Shown here piece by piece: positions 46,401 through 58,028 of a DNA stretch of 64,000 bases (position 1 is its first letter; every line of letters begins with the position of its first letter). The position numbers and the translations under genes are program-made. The notes below the pieces were generated by a model that saw only the letters and a list, made by a program, of their open reading frames with translations, made no database searches and had not been told where the DNA came from. The stretch is from Kingdonia uniflora (taxonomy: Eukaryota > Streptophyta > Magnoliopsida > Ranunculales > Circaeasteraceae): the NCBI GenBank assembly GCA_014058105.1, contig JACGCM010002156.1, positions 806,001-870,000 of the forward strand, read 5' to 3'.

Positions 46401-49400
46401 GTGATGGTGAGGGGTAATTGTATGCAAGTGCCTGGGAAACCCGCGCTTGAGTTGATATATAAAAATTTTAACGAGGGTAAGTATCTTCATTCTGCTTGTA
46501 GTTTGTCTCTTAACTTATTGCGAGCTATTAACATAGTTTTGTTACTGTTTTGGCAGAGCCTAAACCAAAAGCTGTTGCGGATACATCGAGTTTTTTCGAC
46601 ATCGTTAGTCGAGAAGGGAGCGAACTGAACAAAGTCCTTGGAGAACTAGGAATTTGCAGAGAGAAGATGCTTAACTCTGTAGTTGAAAAAGTGCAACGAA
46701 CTCATCAAAAATGGGCTATGGCTGCATCTTGCTCTGCTTATGCTGATGTTATGGAAATTCCTGCCTGTGTTGTGGGTACTTCGAGCTCCTTAGTCTGGCG
46801 ACCAAGAATGAAGAAGTCGGTGCCGCCTTCTGGGCTAACAGCTCCTGTGCAGCTACCGCCAGTGGGAACTGAGGGGGTGGTTGCTGATGTGAATATGGCT
46901 CCTCCTCTGAAGAAGCAGAAAAAAGAATCTGGGAAAGATATCCGAGCTTCTTCGAAGGGTGTCAACCTCAAAACCGTGGAGCAGGAGGCGTTGGACTTAG
47001 CTACGCGTGATCCCATCTGCCTTGATACTCAAATTCGATCCAGCATCTCTCAGGTATGCAATGTGTTATTTGATTAAATCTTTTTCGGTAATGATCCGAT
47101 CTTGAATACTGTTTTGCTGTATTTGTGGTGCAGCTTTGTGTTGCTTGGAAGTCGGCTGCGGAGGTGTTGAAGCTAACTGCTGGGAATCGTGCCAAACTTG
47201 TTCGGCATTATGATGTAGAGAAAGCTGCTATGCAAGAACTGTTCGAGCAGGAGAAAGTGTTGCAGAGGGAGCAGTTCGAGAAGGAAGCTGTCGCTACAAA
47301 GTAAGAGGTTGAAGATGAAGCGATAAAAGTTGTTGATATTGTGGTGGCTTCCCAAAATAAGCTGATTCAAACCTTCTACGTCTGGGGTTTAACCTAAGAG
47401 GATGTCGATCTTGTTCTTACAGGGAAGTATGGCGAGATAGTCTTCCCAGGGGATGATACTTCTCCAGTGGCTGAGCAGACCCCGGCTACTCCAGTGGATA
47501 AGGATCCGACCAAGGAGGTAGCAGGATATAAATCTTGATTTTGTAGTTGTAGCATAGATCTTGGGACTTAGTCGAACTTTATCCTTTGTATTGGTGGTAG
47601 AACTGTTTTGGACGAGGTTTTGAAATTTATTTGATTGTAGTTCATATATGTTATTTTGATGTGAATGCATGATTTGTATGTAGGTGGTAGTTCATTTGAG
47701 GGGGAAAGTGATCGAGATGGAGAAGGCATTGAGTCAAGCAAGGGATTCTATCAATCGTACTTAACAGGTACATAATAAACTTGAATATGAGAGACGCCTT
47801 CATAAGTCGAATTTAGATAAAACTTTTAAGGAGTTATTCAAACTTTAATATAGATATGGGAAGATAAAAATTTAGAGGGATGAGGTTTTACGAAAATAGA
47901 CCGATAGGTTTGTTTTACTCCAAAAATCCCTTAAGGATAAACGATTCGTAGATGGGAGCGATAAGTTAGATTGTCAAAGGTCATTATTGTCTTTGACACT
48001 GTATTTTAAGGCAGAAGTTGATAGTGAGCGGGGTTTGAAGGAGGCCTATTTAGAACTGTTGACCGAGAGAGACATAGTGTCGGGCCCAGCTCGAGTAAAA
48101 TTCTTAGCGCAAGAAGCGCGCAACCGCCATAGTAGAGAGGCATAAAGATGCTCAGCTCAGGTTGGAGTATCCATCATATGGGGTGGTGTAGGTTCATTGC
48201 CTGATGAGCTTGACTTTTGTAGGGGCAAAGGGCAATGAGAATTTTTTTCTTCAATATAAAAAAGGAAGAAAGAATGATCCACACGCAATTAGAAATCCAT
48301 CTCAGGCATGCTTGTGATGAACTGGAGCGGTGCAAGGGTCATAATGCATGTCTGGAGACGGAAAAGGTAGAGTGTGCTAGGCTGTTACAGAACTCTGAAA
48401 AGAGAGTGACATTATTAGAAGCGCATTTACTAGATATGCAACAACGTCTGCAAGTATCCGAATCACGCTTGAAGAAGAAAATTATGCCAAAGCGGGGGAA
48501 ACGTGCTGTCGATACGGACCACGAACGTCAGATGGCCGATACGATCGCATTTTATGGAGCTGAGCTCGAGAGAGTAAAAAATGAATTTAAACGCTATATC
48601 TCGAGCTATGGTAAAGATGTAGAAGTAGAGAATGATAAGGTTGAAAATATGTGATTTGCAAAAAAGGATGAGGGTGGGGGAGCTTCAACCTCAAAACTAC
48701 GAGTTGAAGAGTCTGAGGAGGAGGTCGAAAATTTGTTGCCTCACACACGGCATAAGACCCATCCGCAAGAGGTCGTAATCTTTAATGAACCTTTGCAAGT
48801 AGATGTTAGTAGTAGTAGGGTGCGATCACAAGTCAACTAGATTGTAACATTTGGTTGAACGTTGCATTCGTGTATCATAGCTTGATGTTGTAACAAATAT
48901 TGTAGAATGATATGTCTTGTAGGAATAAATATTTGTTGATATATATATATTGTCTCTTGTGATCTGCTCTTCTAGGTTGAAGACAAAGAAAATGACAATG
49001 TGGCTGCCTTATCCTCGTCAAATAACAAATTGTCTGCCAAGTTGCAGCAATGTTTATTGGCGGTTGAAAGAAAGACTTTGTTGAATTCAAAGATGGAATC
49101 GGAGATGCTGGAGCTGCAGAGTCATCTAAATCCTGTGACTGTAGAGTTGTCATGTAAGGATGCCGAGATATTGACTGCTAATATCGAATCCGAACAGTGA
49201 AAAGAATCTCTGAAGAAGAAAAAGTCGGAGACAATGGCTGCGAATCAATAAGTGCTAGATCTGTTAAGTACGATTGAAAAACATAAGAATGATGTGTTGT
49301 ATCATCAGTCAGTGATATCAAATAATACGAATCTCTTAAATAAACAAGATTTTGAAATCCGTTATATGCGCGAGCGCCTAAAGAAGCTGAACTGGGATTT

Positions 49401-50111
49401 GCGTGAGGCTCAAGATTCATGTCAGAGAAAAAATGACCGTGCCAAAACTCACGAGGAGGCATGTTTCAAGAGAGATCGAGAGTTTAATGAGGCCATCAAT
49501 AAATATAATTCGCGGATCGCTACTCTTGATTGGGACAAGCAAGCTTTGGTACAGGAGTGCATTCAAGGTAATAAAGTTTTCGAGGAACTCCATGCGAAGT
49601 ATAAAGAGTCGCAGAGGATGATGGACGCAGCTGAAGACGAGAACAATTATTCGAGGGAGGTAGATAATAAGTTGCACCATCTGAAGCAGGAGATGGAGTG
49701 CAGTGTGCAGATAACGAAGCAATAAAGAGGCTCGTTGCTGCAGGAGAAAAAATCTCTAGAAGCTCGATGTAAAGATCTTGACGACGAACTAAACAAGGTG
49801 AAATAAAATTTTATGAAGCTACGTTATTGACTGCAGAAAATGGTATGTTGTGTGCTATGGCTATGTTGTATGCTGATGTAGAGAAATTTCAAACAGAGCG
49901 TGAGTCAATCTTGGCTGCTACAACTGAATATGTTACGGAATATGACTTGCAGCTAGCACGGTTATCCTATATAGATAATTTAATGTCGAGAGTTATAGAA
50001 TTGTTGAATGCACCTTCTACTGTAGTGGATGCAGCTATTCCTTCTTCTGCCTTACTTTCATCTGGGCCTGGAGAGAGTTCGAATGTTGATTTCCCAAAGC
50101 GTGAGCAGTAG
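46401..50111 (+). pseudogene. Spliced antisense coiled-coil gene of the nested element
   Basis: This lies opposite to gag-pol. The frame KPALELIYKNFNE ends at a donor GAGG/GTAAGT (46476/46477). Exon 46557-47053 (165 codons) encodes EPKPKAVADTSSFFDIVS and a basic/Pro-rich middle. It splices at CAG/GTATGC to CAG/CTTTGT (47134) into LCVAWKSAAEVLKL and KAAMQELFEQEKVLQREQFE. A third donor (GAG/GTAGCA, 47518) pairs with an acceptor at 47683 leading to VVVHLRGKVIEMEKALSQAR. Downstream frames (48268-48651, 49000-49725, 49827-50111) are nearly continuous coiled coil and end NVDFPKREQ. Several in-frame stops (for example after VATK near 47302) show decay. It may be a structural coiled-coil protein. Role unknown. 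Confidence 0.5.
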
Positions 50112-50320
50112 TTTCATTTGTAATGAGACAGAATGTAAGTATGTCTTTGCTGTGAAAAAAAAATGTCAAATATTGTTGTTATCTCTATGTATAATCGAAT
50201 TTGGTGATCCAACGAACGATCATATAGAGATTTAGTAATGTGGTATTGTAAGTTAGTTTGAACTGTATAACTTGTATAAGTCAATTTGATTAAATCAATA
50301 AAGACCCTAATGAGATATTT

Positions 50321-50830
50321 AAAGGTCGTGTTGCTGCCAGGTCAAATTGATTATCTCAATAAGTGACCCTCTGAGTAGCGCGTATGTAGATCCCAGTTAT
50401 AGGTCGATCTGAACGACCGTGATGGGACATATATTAAATATTGTATAGCTGAATGGCGTCTCTGCCAGATCAAATTGATTGACTCAATAAGCAATCCTCG
50501 AAGAGCGTGTATATATTTGAAGAGCTATGAAGCAGATCCCGGTTATAGGTCGAGCTGAGCGGTCGTGATAGGATATGTATTAAATATTGCATAGCTGAAT
50601 GGCGTCTCTGCCAGATCGAACTGATTGACTCAATAAGCGATCCTCGGAGAGCCTGTATGTATTTGAAGAGCTATGAAGCAGATCCCGGTTATAGGTCGGG
50701 CTGAGCGACCGTGATGGAACATATATTAAATATTGTATAGCTGAATGACATCTCTGCCAGATCGAATTGATTGACTCAATAAGCAATCCTCAGAAAGCGT
50801 GTATATATTTGAAGAGCTATGAAGCAGATA
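50321..50830. repeat. Tandem repeats with 146-bp period
   Basis: GAATGGCGTCTCTGCCAGAT recurs at 50451, 50597 and 50743 (period exactly 146), with an older shorter copy at about 50321. Each unit includes TTGACTCAATAAGC and CCCGGTTATAGGTCG. It lies between integrase and the antisense gene. Such spacers with tandem arrays are common in Tat-lineage elements. Confidence 0.85.
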
Positions 50831-50994
50831 TTGTTGTAGTAATTCTCCGTAGTAGGTCGATTTGAGTGAACCATATGAAGTTAAGTAACAATGTTAAAAC
50901 AGATTTGCAGCATGATGATGAAAATATGCTTTATTGAGTGAAATCTAAAGTTACAGCATGTTTAATTTCGATACAGCTTCAGTCGACAGGTATT

Positions 50995-51867
50995 CTATGG
51001 ATTAGGTATAGGAACTCCATCATGTGCACTTAGATCGTAAGATCCCAAACTGCTCACGCCAGTTATGATGAAGGGACCTTCCCAATTGTCTGCTAACTTC
51101 CCCGCATTAAGCGCTTTGGGATGTTGGGGGATTTCTTTGAGAACGAGGTCCTTGATTTTAAATTCTCGATGTCGAACGCGCTTGTTATAAGACCGTGATA
51201 AAGCAAGCTGATATCTTCCCAGGTTAACAATGGCTCTTTCGCATGTTTCTTCGATCATATTCAGGTTCCATGTTGAGTGAGTATTATGGTTTCCGTCCCG
51301 TAGGCCAGTAAGAATGGAGTACAACCTGTTGTTATTCTTGGAGTTTTTTTTTATTCCCAAAGTACGTGTGGTAACTCGTTCACCCAATTCCCTTTTTTGT
51401 CATCTAAACATTTTTTGAGTCCGTCCACAATCGTTCGATTAGTAATTTTAGCTTGTCCGTTTCCTTGAGGATAGTAAGGGTTTGATGGGGAGTGAATGAT
51501 ATTATGCTTATTGGGGAACGCGACGACTTTGGAGCCAACGAACTGTGGTCCATTATCGATTCTGATAAGATGCGGTCTGCTGAACCAAATGATAATGTGC
51601 TCCCAGGTGAATCTGATGACTTCTTCTTCTCGTGTTCGGCAAAAAGGGACTGCCTCTACCTATTTAGTGAAGTAGTCTGTAGCGACCAACAAATATTTTC
51701 ATTTTCCTGGTGATGTAGGAAATTCTCCTACGTGATCGAGAGCCCATCATCTGAATGGCCTGGTGACTTTCGAGCGTTGGGACTCGTATCTTCAAACCGT
51801 GACATTGGCAGGCATCACATTTGCGTGCGTACTCGATCGCTTGAGCTTTCAACTTAGGCCAGAGCAT
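50995..51867 (-). pseudogene. Integrase remnant (nested element)
   Basis: The N-terminal part keeps the second half of the zinc-binding motif (CDACQCHGLKIRVP at about 51800). The core is interrupted: the region 51400-51660 reads as integrase core only in fragments (NGPQFV-, PYYPQGNG- and FGIP-like). The C-terminal domain is well preserved (SYNKRVRHREFKIKDLVLKE, GKLADNWEGPFIITGV). The whole is inactive. Confidence 0.7.
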
Positions 51868-52134
51868 TCATTGCGCTAAAGCTCTGTTTGCAAGAGATCG
51901 TCCTGCAGCATGGGACCCGCATCTGCCTTCGTGTCGATCGTACAAGAATTGTTGTGCTTCTTTTTCGGATAGGCAGAGGAGGTATGGACCAGTGACTAAT
52001 ATTTTGTAGAGGAGGTTGTCCCGGACAATATATCTACGGACATTGTCGATTAATCTCCACCGTTCTATAGGATCCTCTGGGAGTGGACCATCGAATTTTT
52101 TGTGAGGTCCAATGTATCTGATGAAAAGCTGTCT

Positions 52135-52614
52135 CTAATCACTTCCGATCTCCTCGTTGCCCCCTGTATTAATGGCATTGGATACGGTGGCATTAATGTT
52201 GGGGTTTGAAATGACGTCAATTTTTAAATAACAAGCTTCTGATCCAAGGACCCCAGCAAGGTAAGCGTGTGCATCTGAATGCCTATTTTTTCCCCTTGGC
52301 AAATGTTCCATAGAAATTGTCTGAAATTTGTTCATTCGTTCGACCACAGCAGCGGCATAGTCAATCATTTTCCCATTGGCTTGATAGATTCTTGCGCGAT
52401 GATTGACGATTAGTAATAAATCGGTATAGACAGAGAGTTCTGTTATGCCCAGTGTGAGTGTCATATCCAAGCCATGAATTAGTACCTCATATTCTGCTAC
52501 ATTGTTAGTCACTTCAAAATTGAGGTGAATGGATTTTTCAAGCCGATCATTGGAAGGAGTTATAAGAACAATCCCCACCCCTGATCCTGCTGGTCCGACG
52601 GAGCCGTCCGTCAA
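52135..52614 (-). pseudogene. RNase H domain (nested element)
   Basis: A 159-residue open frame is the best-preserved pol domain. It includes TDGSVGPAGSGVGIVLITPS (first Asp), VTNNVAEYEVLIHGLDMTL (Glu), LSVYTDLLLIVNH (Asp, in place of the usual SDSQLVV) and LPRGKNRHSDAHAYLA. This is the extra archaeal-like RNase H that marks the Tat lineage. 51868-52134 is linker sequence with fragments of the integrase N-terminus. Confidence 0.75.
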
Positions 52615-52982
52615 AAGTTGTCAACCCTTCTTTATTACCCAAACAGACTTTTCTTCAGGCTGTTCTGTGCGTGGTTCATCTTTGTTTTCATCAAGATCTT
52701 CTTCCCAATCAGGATCATCTACTGGAAAGTCAGCTAGAAAATCTGTTATAGCCTGACCTTTCTCAGAGTGACGTGGTCCAAAGTGTATGTCGTGTTCTCC
52801 GAGTGTTACTGATCATTGCTGAATACGTCGAGATTTTTCGCGCTTAGATAAGATTTCATGGAGTGGATAGTTCGTCAATACCAGAACAGCGTGGGCTTGG
52901 AAATATTGTTTCAATTTCTGCGACTTATAGACGAGAGCCAAAAGAAGCTTCTTGATCTTGGTGTATCTTTTTTCAGCGGGGA

Positions 52983-53891
52983 TCATAGTCTTACTGATAA
53001 AATAGACTGGTTTCTCAGCCTTTTATCGAGCCGGAGGAGGACGGAGCTGAGAGAAGTATCTGTGACGGCTAGGTATACTGTTAGCTCTTCTCCATCTGTT
53101 GGTGTGCTCATAACTGGTGGTTTACCCAAATGTTGTCTGAGTTTGAGGAAAGCGGCTTCGCATTTATTTGTCCACTCAATCTCGGGATCCTTCTTTGACT
53201 TTCCCCGCGATGTACCTTGTTTAAGCAGATCGAACAGAGGTCGGCATCTATCTGATGATTTGAACACAATTCTATTAAGTGCTGCAATCTTCCCGACTAG
53301 TTCTGAACGTCATTTTTTGTCTTTGGTGAAGGCATAGCCAAAAGAGCTCGTATACATGATGGATCAGCTTTAATTCTTCGTTTGCTGATGAGGTGTCCCT
53401 AGAATTTCCTGGATTGTACTTCGAACTGGCATTTGTCAGGATTCAAATGCATTTTGTAAGCTCGCAAAATCTCAAAAGTTGTTCGTAAATTTGCCAAATG
53501 GTCTTCTATCTTGAGACTCTTGCAAAGCATGTCCTCGATGTAAACCTCCATTATTTTACCGAGCTGATCTTTGAACATTTGCGTTATCAATCTCTGATAG
53601 GTAGCGCTGACATTTTTCAGGCCGAAAGGCATAACCTTATAGCAATACAGGCCTTGTTCGGTGATGAATGCACCTTGATGTAACATCCATCATAGAGAGG
53701 AGTTCGTGCCCTGCTGTTGAATCGAGCAAATGGTTGATGATTGGAAGTGAAAAACTATCTTTTGAAGTGTGCCGATTGAGATCCGTGAAATCGACGCAGA
53801 TTCTGATCTTGTCGTATTTCTTTGGAATTGCGACAATGTTCGATATCCTGTCCGGGTAAATAGATTTGCGGATAAAACCGACCTTAATCAA
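52983..53891 (-). pseudogene. Reverse transcriptase and connection domain (nested element)
   Basis: RT fragments are VGFIRKSIYPDRISNIVAIP, DKIRICVDFTDLNRHTSKDS and HELLSMMDVTS. After an abrupt loss of the GYNQ segment near 53680 come FITEQGLYCYKVMPFGLKNV and MEVYIEDMLCKSLKIEDH. The catalytic YVDD is YIED here, and about 15 residues of the palm are missing. The connection domain (53267-52983: SSDRCRPLFDLLKQG, EIEWTNKCEAAFLKLRQHLG) lies in another frame. The enzyme is dead. Confidence 0.75.
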
Positions 53892-54228
53892 TTTGTCGAT
53901 CTCTTTGTTTACTTCATTGCTTCTGCTTAACCAGTTCTGCCTTCTTTTTTAACTCTAGCTTGTGGCACGCCATGGCTGAATCGATCCCTGGCATTTCGCG
54001 AAACGTCTACGCAAAAACATCGTGATTATCTGAAAGGAATTATATGAGACTTGAACGTTCCTCCATGCTCAAGAAGGTCCCGATGTGAATTCCTCTTTGT
54101 GTACCATTGATCTCGATATATTTTGTTGGTTCGGCACTTGGTAGCTGATGCTCTGTTGGTACTGAATGTTGTAATTGCTATGTTGGAGCTGTTGCAGCTG
54201 GCTCAACTTCAATTGTATTATCACAAGC

Positions 54229-54717
54229 TTAGGCTAATTTTTTACTGCCTTTTATTTTGTAGATCCCTCCTTTCCAGTCGAATCGTAGTGCTTGATGATA
54301 TGTGGAGGGAATAACTTTCATGTTATGCAGCCATGGTCGTCCCAGGATGCCCAAGTAACGAGATTTTGCATTGATGACGTAAAAAACTACGTCAAGTGTG
54401 ACTGGTCCGGCCGTGATGGGAAGTGTAATTTTTCCCATGCGTTCTTCGTTGGAATCGTTAAATCCATAGACGTTGAAGTCACTTGGCTCGACTCTGTCCA
54501 CTAAACCCATTTGGTTGATCGTGCTCTGAAATAATAGTTCGATGCTGTTGCCGGTGTCTACCATCATTGTATGTAGAACTATGTTCTTCATTATTAACAT
54601 GATGATGAGAGCATCGTGATGCGGGAAGTTGACGTGACGTACGTCGCAGTCTTCGAAAGAAATCCTAGATCGTCGGTAGCTGGATTCTGGCAACAAACGA
54701 GCTTCTTTATCTACCAT
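54229..54717 (-). pseudogene. Aspartic protease domain (nested element)
   Basis: A 162-residue frame contains HTMMVDTGNSIELLFQSTI with an intact Asp-Thr-Gly, then GFNDSNEERMGKITLPITAG and SRYLGILGRPWLHNMKVIPS. The latter is the conserved flap-to-end region of Tat-type retropepsins. The frame itself is intact, but it is cut off from gag and RT by frame changes. 54718-55228 links gag and protease and shows only fragments. Confidence 0.75.
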
Positions 54718-55228
54718 TGTCAGATCATGGCATTATCCAGCGCGCCTGCGTTTGGATCTGCTGGAGTAGCTGACTGTCTGAGTCTCGATGAAGTACAAAT
54801 GTTTTTCCTCATTCGCTTCGTCAGTCTGGACGATCGTGATTTTAGTTTTGTAGCTGCCATCTTTATAACTTTTTGCGTCCACAATATATTCGAGCATCCG
54901 ACCATGCGAAAATATACTTAAGATGAGAAGTTTCAATACGAAACATTATTCCATGTCATGATGGTGGATCTTGTGGTGAATGCAGTACGGTTTTCCTAGT
55001 ATGGGTTGAAGAAAGAGTATTGGCATTTTTGAAGAGTTTATCCTTTTGCAGTAGCGGATATATGTTTACAATAGTAGTTGTCAACTGTGGTAAGCGCAGA
55101 ACTGGTCTCTTTTGTCCTTGGCATGTTCGATCATTATAGGACTTGAAACGTTTCTTATCACCTCCAAAATCTTTACTGCTGTTGCGAGTACGTTCTTCGG
55201 TATGATCATTGGTGGATAGAGCGATGCG

Positions 55229-56261
55229 CTAAGGCTTTTGTTTTTCAGTCGTCAGTCTTTCGAGGTCGATGAAATTGTTGACCTTTTCCATCATATCCTC
55301 TAATGTCTGCGGCTTGTTGAGGATCAGATGTTCCTTGACTCGTCCATCTATGAGTAACGCATTGGTGAAAGCGGAGATCGTGATCTTTTTGTCGAGGTTA
55401 TCGAGCTTTCGAGCTAGCCCGAAATTTTTTTTGGTAAATGTCTTCAATCTTTCCCCTGGCACTTGCTTAAGACTAAACAAAGAGTAAAGACTTTCTTCCT
55501 TGTCATTATTATGTGAATTGTTCTTGACAAACAGTTCGCGAAGTTGTTCGAAAGTGAGGATATATCCTTCATCAAGTGTGGAAACCATCGTAGAGGCTCG
55601 CCTTTTAAGCTGGTCGGGAATAGACGGCAGAGGATATGGTTGGAGGAGTAATATAGTCCCAAAGAAACTTGAAATTCTTGGACGTGTTCCACAGGATCCC
55701 CCCTTCGTATTTCTGAATCGTTGGAGTGCGAAAACTGGTTGGTACTTCTTCGTCTAACAGCTCCTGTGCGAGCGGACTCTTCTGCAATCTTGCATAGTTG
55801 CTCCTCCCATTGAGTATTTGAGCATCTAAGAGCTCTTTGATGCGTTTGTCCACCTGTTCTAGAGTAAGGTGTTATCAAGACGTGACAACTCGTCTTGTTG
55901 TTGGTCCTCTCGCAGGATTGTGCTCTCCTGTTGCTTTTCCCATGCGGTTATAGACTGAAATTCGAGGTTTTTCCCTATTTTGCTCCTCTTGTGGTTGTAG
56001 ATCTATTACCGCTCCAGCGGGTAATGGTGGATTGATGTGACTCCAAGGCAGGACTGGTTCTTGCTGAATCTGAGGAAGCGCGGTATTTCTACCTCGATGT
56101 CCCAGGCGATCATGGACTGATATTCTCGAGGCGGCGGGCAGAATGTTCTGCCGTCTCGGATTTGCCGTTATTTGAGCTTGTAGTACCCTAATAGTATTCT
56201 GCATACTAGTGAGTAGTTTCTCCAGCTCCATTCGTCGCTCAGTTTTTGCCTGCACAGTCAT
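55229..56261 (-). pseudogene. gag (nested element)
   Basis: Three overlapping frames together form gag. The N-terminal, Gln/Arg/Pro-rich part is MELEKLLTSMQNTIRVLQAQ with two related ISVHDRLG / ISVYNRMG phrases. The core is DPVEHVQEFQVSLGLYYSSN, FPTSLKGEPLRWF and LYSLFSLKQVPGERLKTFTK. The C-terminal part is ITISAFTNALLIDGRVKEHL. Frame changes near 55860 and 55560 break it. Known gag function is particle formation and RNA packaging. Confidence 0.7.
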
Positions 56262-56383
56262 TCGTAGATATTCTACTCCTTCAGCAGTGTCAGGCAGGGC
56301 ATGGTGTGATTTGTCTTGATTTGCCTTCTTTCAAAGATAAATACGGTGAAAACTGGATCGGATAACGCTGAGTATAATCTTCG

Positions 56384-56403
56384 TTCCCACTGATGGCGCC
56401 AAA
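56384..56403 (-). promoter_or_regulatory. Primer binding site of the nested element
   Basis: On the minus strand, directly inside the 5' LTR, TTTGGCGCCATCAGTGGG begins with the TGGCGCC core complementary to the tRNA-Asp 3' end. The rest matches only loosely. Confidence 0.55.
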
Positions 56404-57168
56404 TGTAATAGCCTATTTTTGTATTGCACGAAGATAACGCTTTACACCTTCGAAATCTAGGGTGTTTAGTTATGAACAGGAAACAAACAACACTAGATTT
56501 AGCGTGGAAAACCCTTGAATGGGTTAAAAACCACGACCTCTCTTGAGGATTTTAGAAAGAGAGGGAGGTATATTTAGACTGCTAGCTATTACAAAGAGAG
56601 TGCGAGATATAGAAAAGATCTCGTAGAAGTTCTCAGAGTAGCCTCTCTAATTCGTAGTTATCTAGTCTTATTTATAGGTCTTATAATACGACCGTTGGTT
56701 ACATTGACGAGGAACGTTACAATATCGGGTTTTGATGAGTCTTCATGGTGGACTTTTGTAACGTCTTGATACTTGTTGATCTATAACGGATCTATTAACA
56801 TTCTTTAGTTGTAGCTTCAGACCGTTGGGAAGATACGATCTCCTGTGATGCTCGCGTGCATACAATTTGTTGACAAGTGGAGGAGTATCTTCTGTAGCAC
56901 GAAGTCACATGAAGCTTTGATATCTTCAAACTGTTGATGAAGATGCGATCTCTAATAGTGTTCGCGTGTATTCGAACTGTTGATAGATATCTGAGTATTT
57001 TCTGCATTGCGATGTTATTGAATGTTTTGTCATCCCCGAGCTGTAGATAAGGAAGTCTGTATTACGATCTCCTTGTTTTTAGTCCTTGATTGGTTATCAG
57101 TATGTTTACTCGAGTTATGTGAGTTCGAATATCGGACTCAATACGGGGATTAAAAATAAGCCCTCACA
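56404..57168 (-). repeat. 5' LTR of the nested element
   Basis: A partner of 43720-44485. Because pol runs on the minus strand, this right-hand copy is the 5' (promoter) LTR. It is followed by the target duplication ATACT at 57169-57173. Confidence 0.93.
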
Positions 57169-57173
57169 ATACT

Positions 57174-58028
57174 AATCTCATAGTCACAGAAATCTAAGTG
57201 AAAACTAATTCTCTTCAAGGGCTCTCTAGGGTCTTTGGGATCAAACTCGTAGTTCCCAGACACTAAAAGCTTCTCGGCAATGTACTGACCCCCCGCCGAC
57301 ACCATCTCATAAAACAACGGTCTCTTGAGAAACCTTGCTAAATACCTGTAACCCACTTTATGAGGGTTCTGTTTTAATGTGTAGTACATACAAAAATCAT
57401 CCACCGATATCAAATCCTGCCCTCTTTCTTCTAAACAATCGTTTTTCACAGCCACAACTCTAAATAAATCATATACATTGGGATTGTACTGACCAGGGGA
57501 AACATCATAGAAATTTAAAAATTTCTTTTGATTAGCTCGAATGGGCAACTTCAACCCCTTCTTTATTTGTTCTCGATGTACGAGAATCCCATCTATTAGG
57601 ATCTCTTGATCTGTCATCTCCCCAAGATACTCCTCCAACATCATATCCTCCGGGATGCCGTACTTCTTTTTAAAATTCAGAATGTCAATTGTTTATGGGG
57701 CATCCCCATAGCATTCCCCTACAAAATTCATCTCTCCTTCCCCCTCTCCGTTTCCACTAGTACAGTCCTCCCGATCACTTTCTTGTTGATCATATTCCAC
57801 GTCAGTTCTATTCTATCCCCTTCAGAAACATCAACAACACCAACCTCCAGGTCCGCTAATTTTTTGGCGAGCAACCTTTGTACTATTTTTCACAACTCTG
57901 TACTCACTACTCGACCTTTGCATGCAAGTAGTAACTTCCATTATTAACGGTTCAACATTGACAAGATTATCAAATATTCTTGTTGCGTCAGCATCAGGAC
58001 AACTTGCTTTTTTAATTGGTTCCGCCAT
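57174..58028 (-). pseudogene. Outer-element antisense ORF, gypsy-type transposon domain
   Basis: From MAEPIKKASCPDADATRIFD (58028), through a frame break near 57830, the frame continues [78 protein letters not shown] and [14 protein letters not shown]. The layout (YGIPED start, FxxFYxVSPGQxxPNxYDLF, then VDDFxxxYxLK) resembles the plant putative gypsy-type transposon domain (PF04195-like) found in antisense genes of Tat elements. The younger element inserted right after this exon, close to a GTATGT that could have been its splice donor. Confidence 0.6.

Larger units (their letters stand above)
43720..57168 (-). mobile_element. Younger Ty3/gypsy (Tat-like) element nested in the first
   Basis: A complete 13.45-kb insertion bounded by LTRs of 766 and 765 bp (TGTAATAGCC...CCTCACA) and the duplication ATACT. 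gag-protease-RT-RNase H-integrase run on the minus strand, from 56.3 down to 51.0 kb. A tandem-repeat spacer comes next, then a long plus-strand (antisense) coding region up to the polypurine tract. By eye its LTRs differ at several dozen positions, fewer than those of the outer element, which fits its later insertion. Confidence 0.88.

Noticed and set aside
50321..50830. Tandem units as a CRISPR-like array
   Set aside because: The 146-bp units are contiguous repeats without unique spacers, in a plant retrotransposon.
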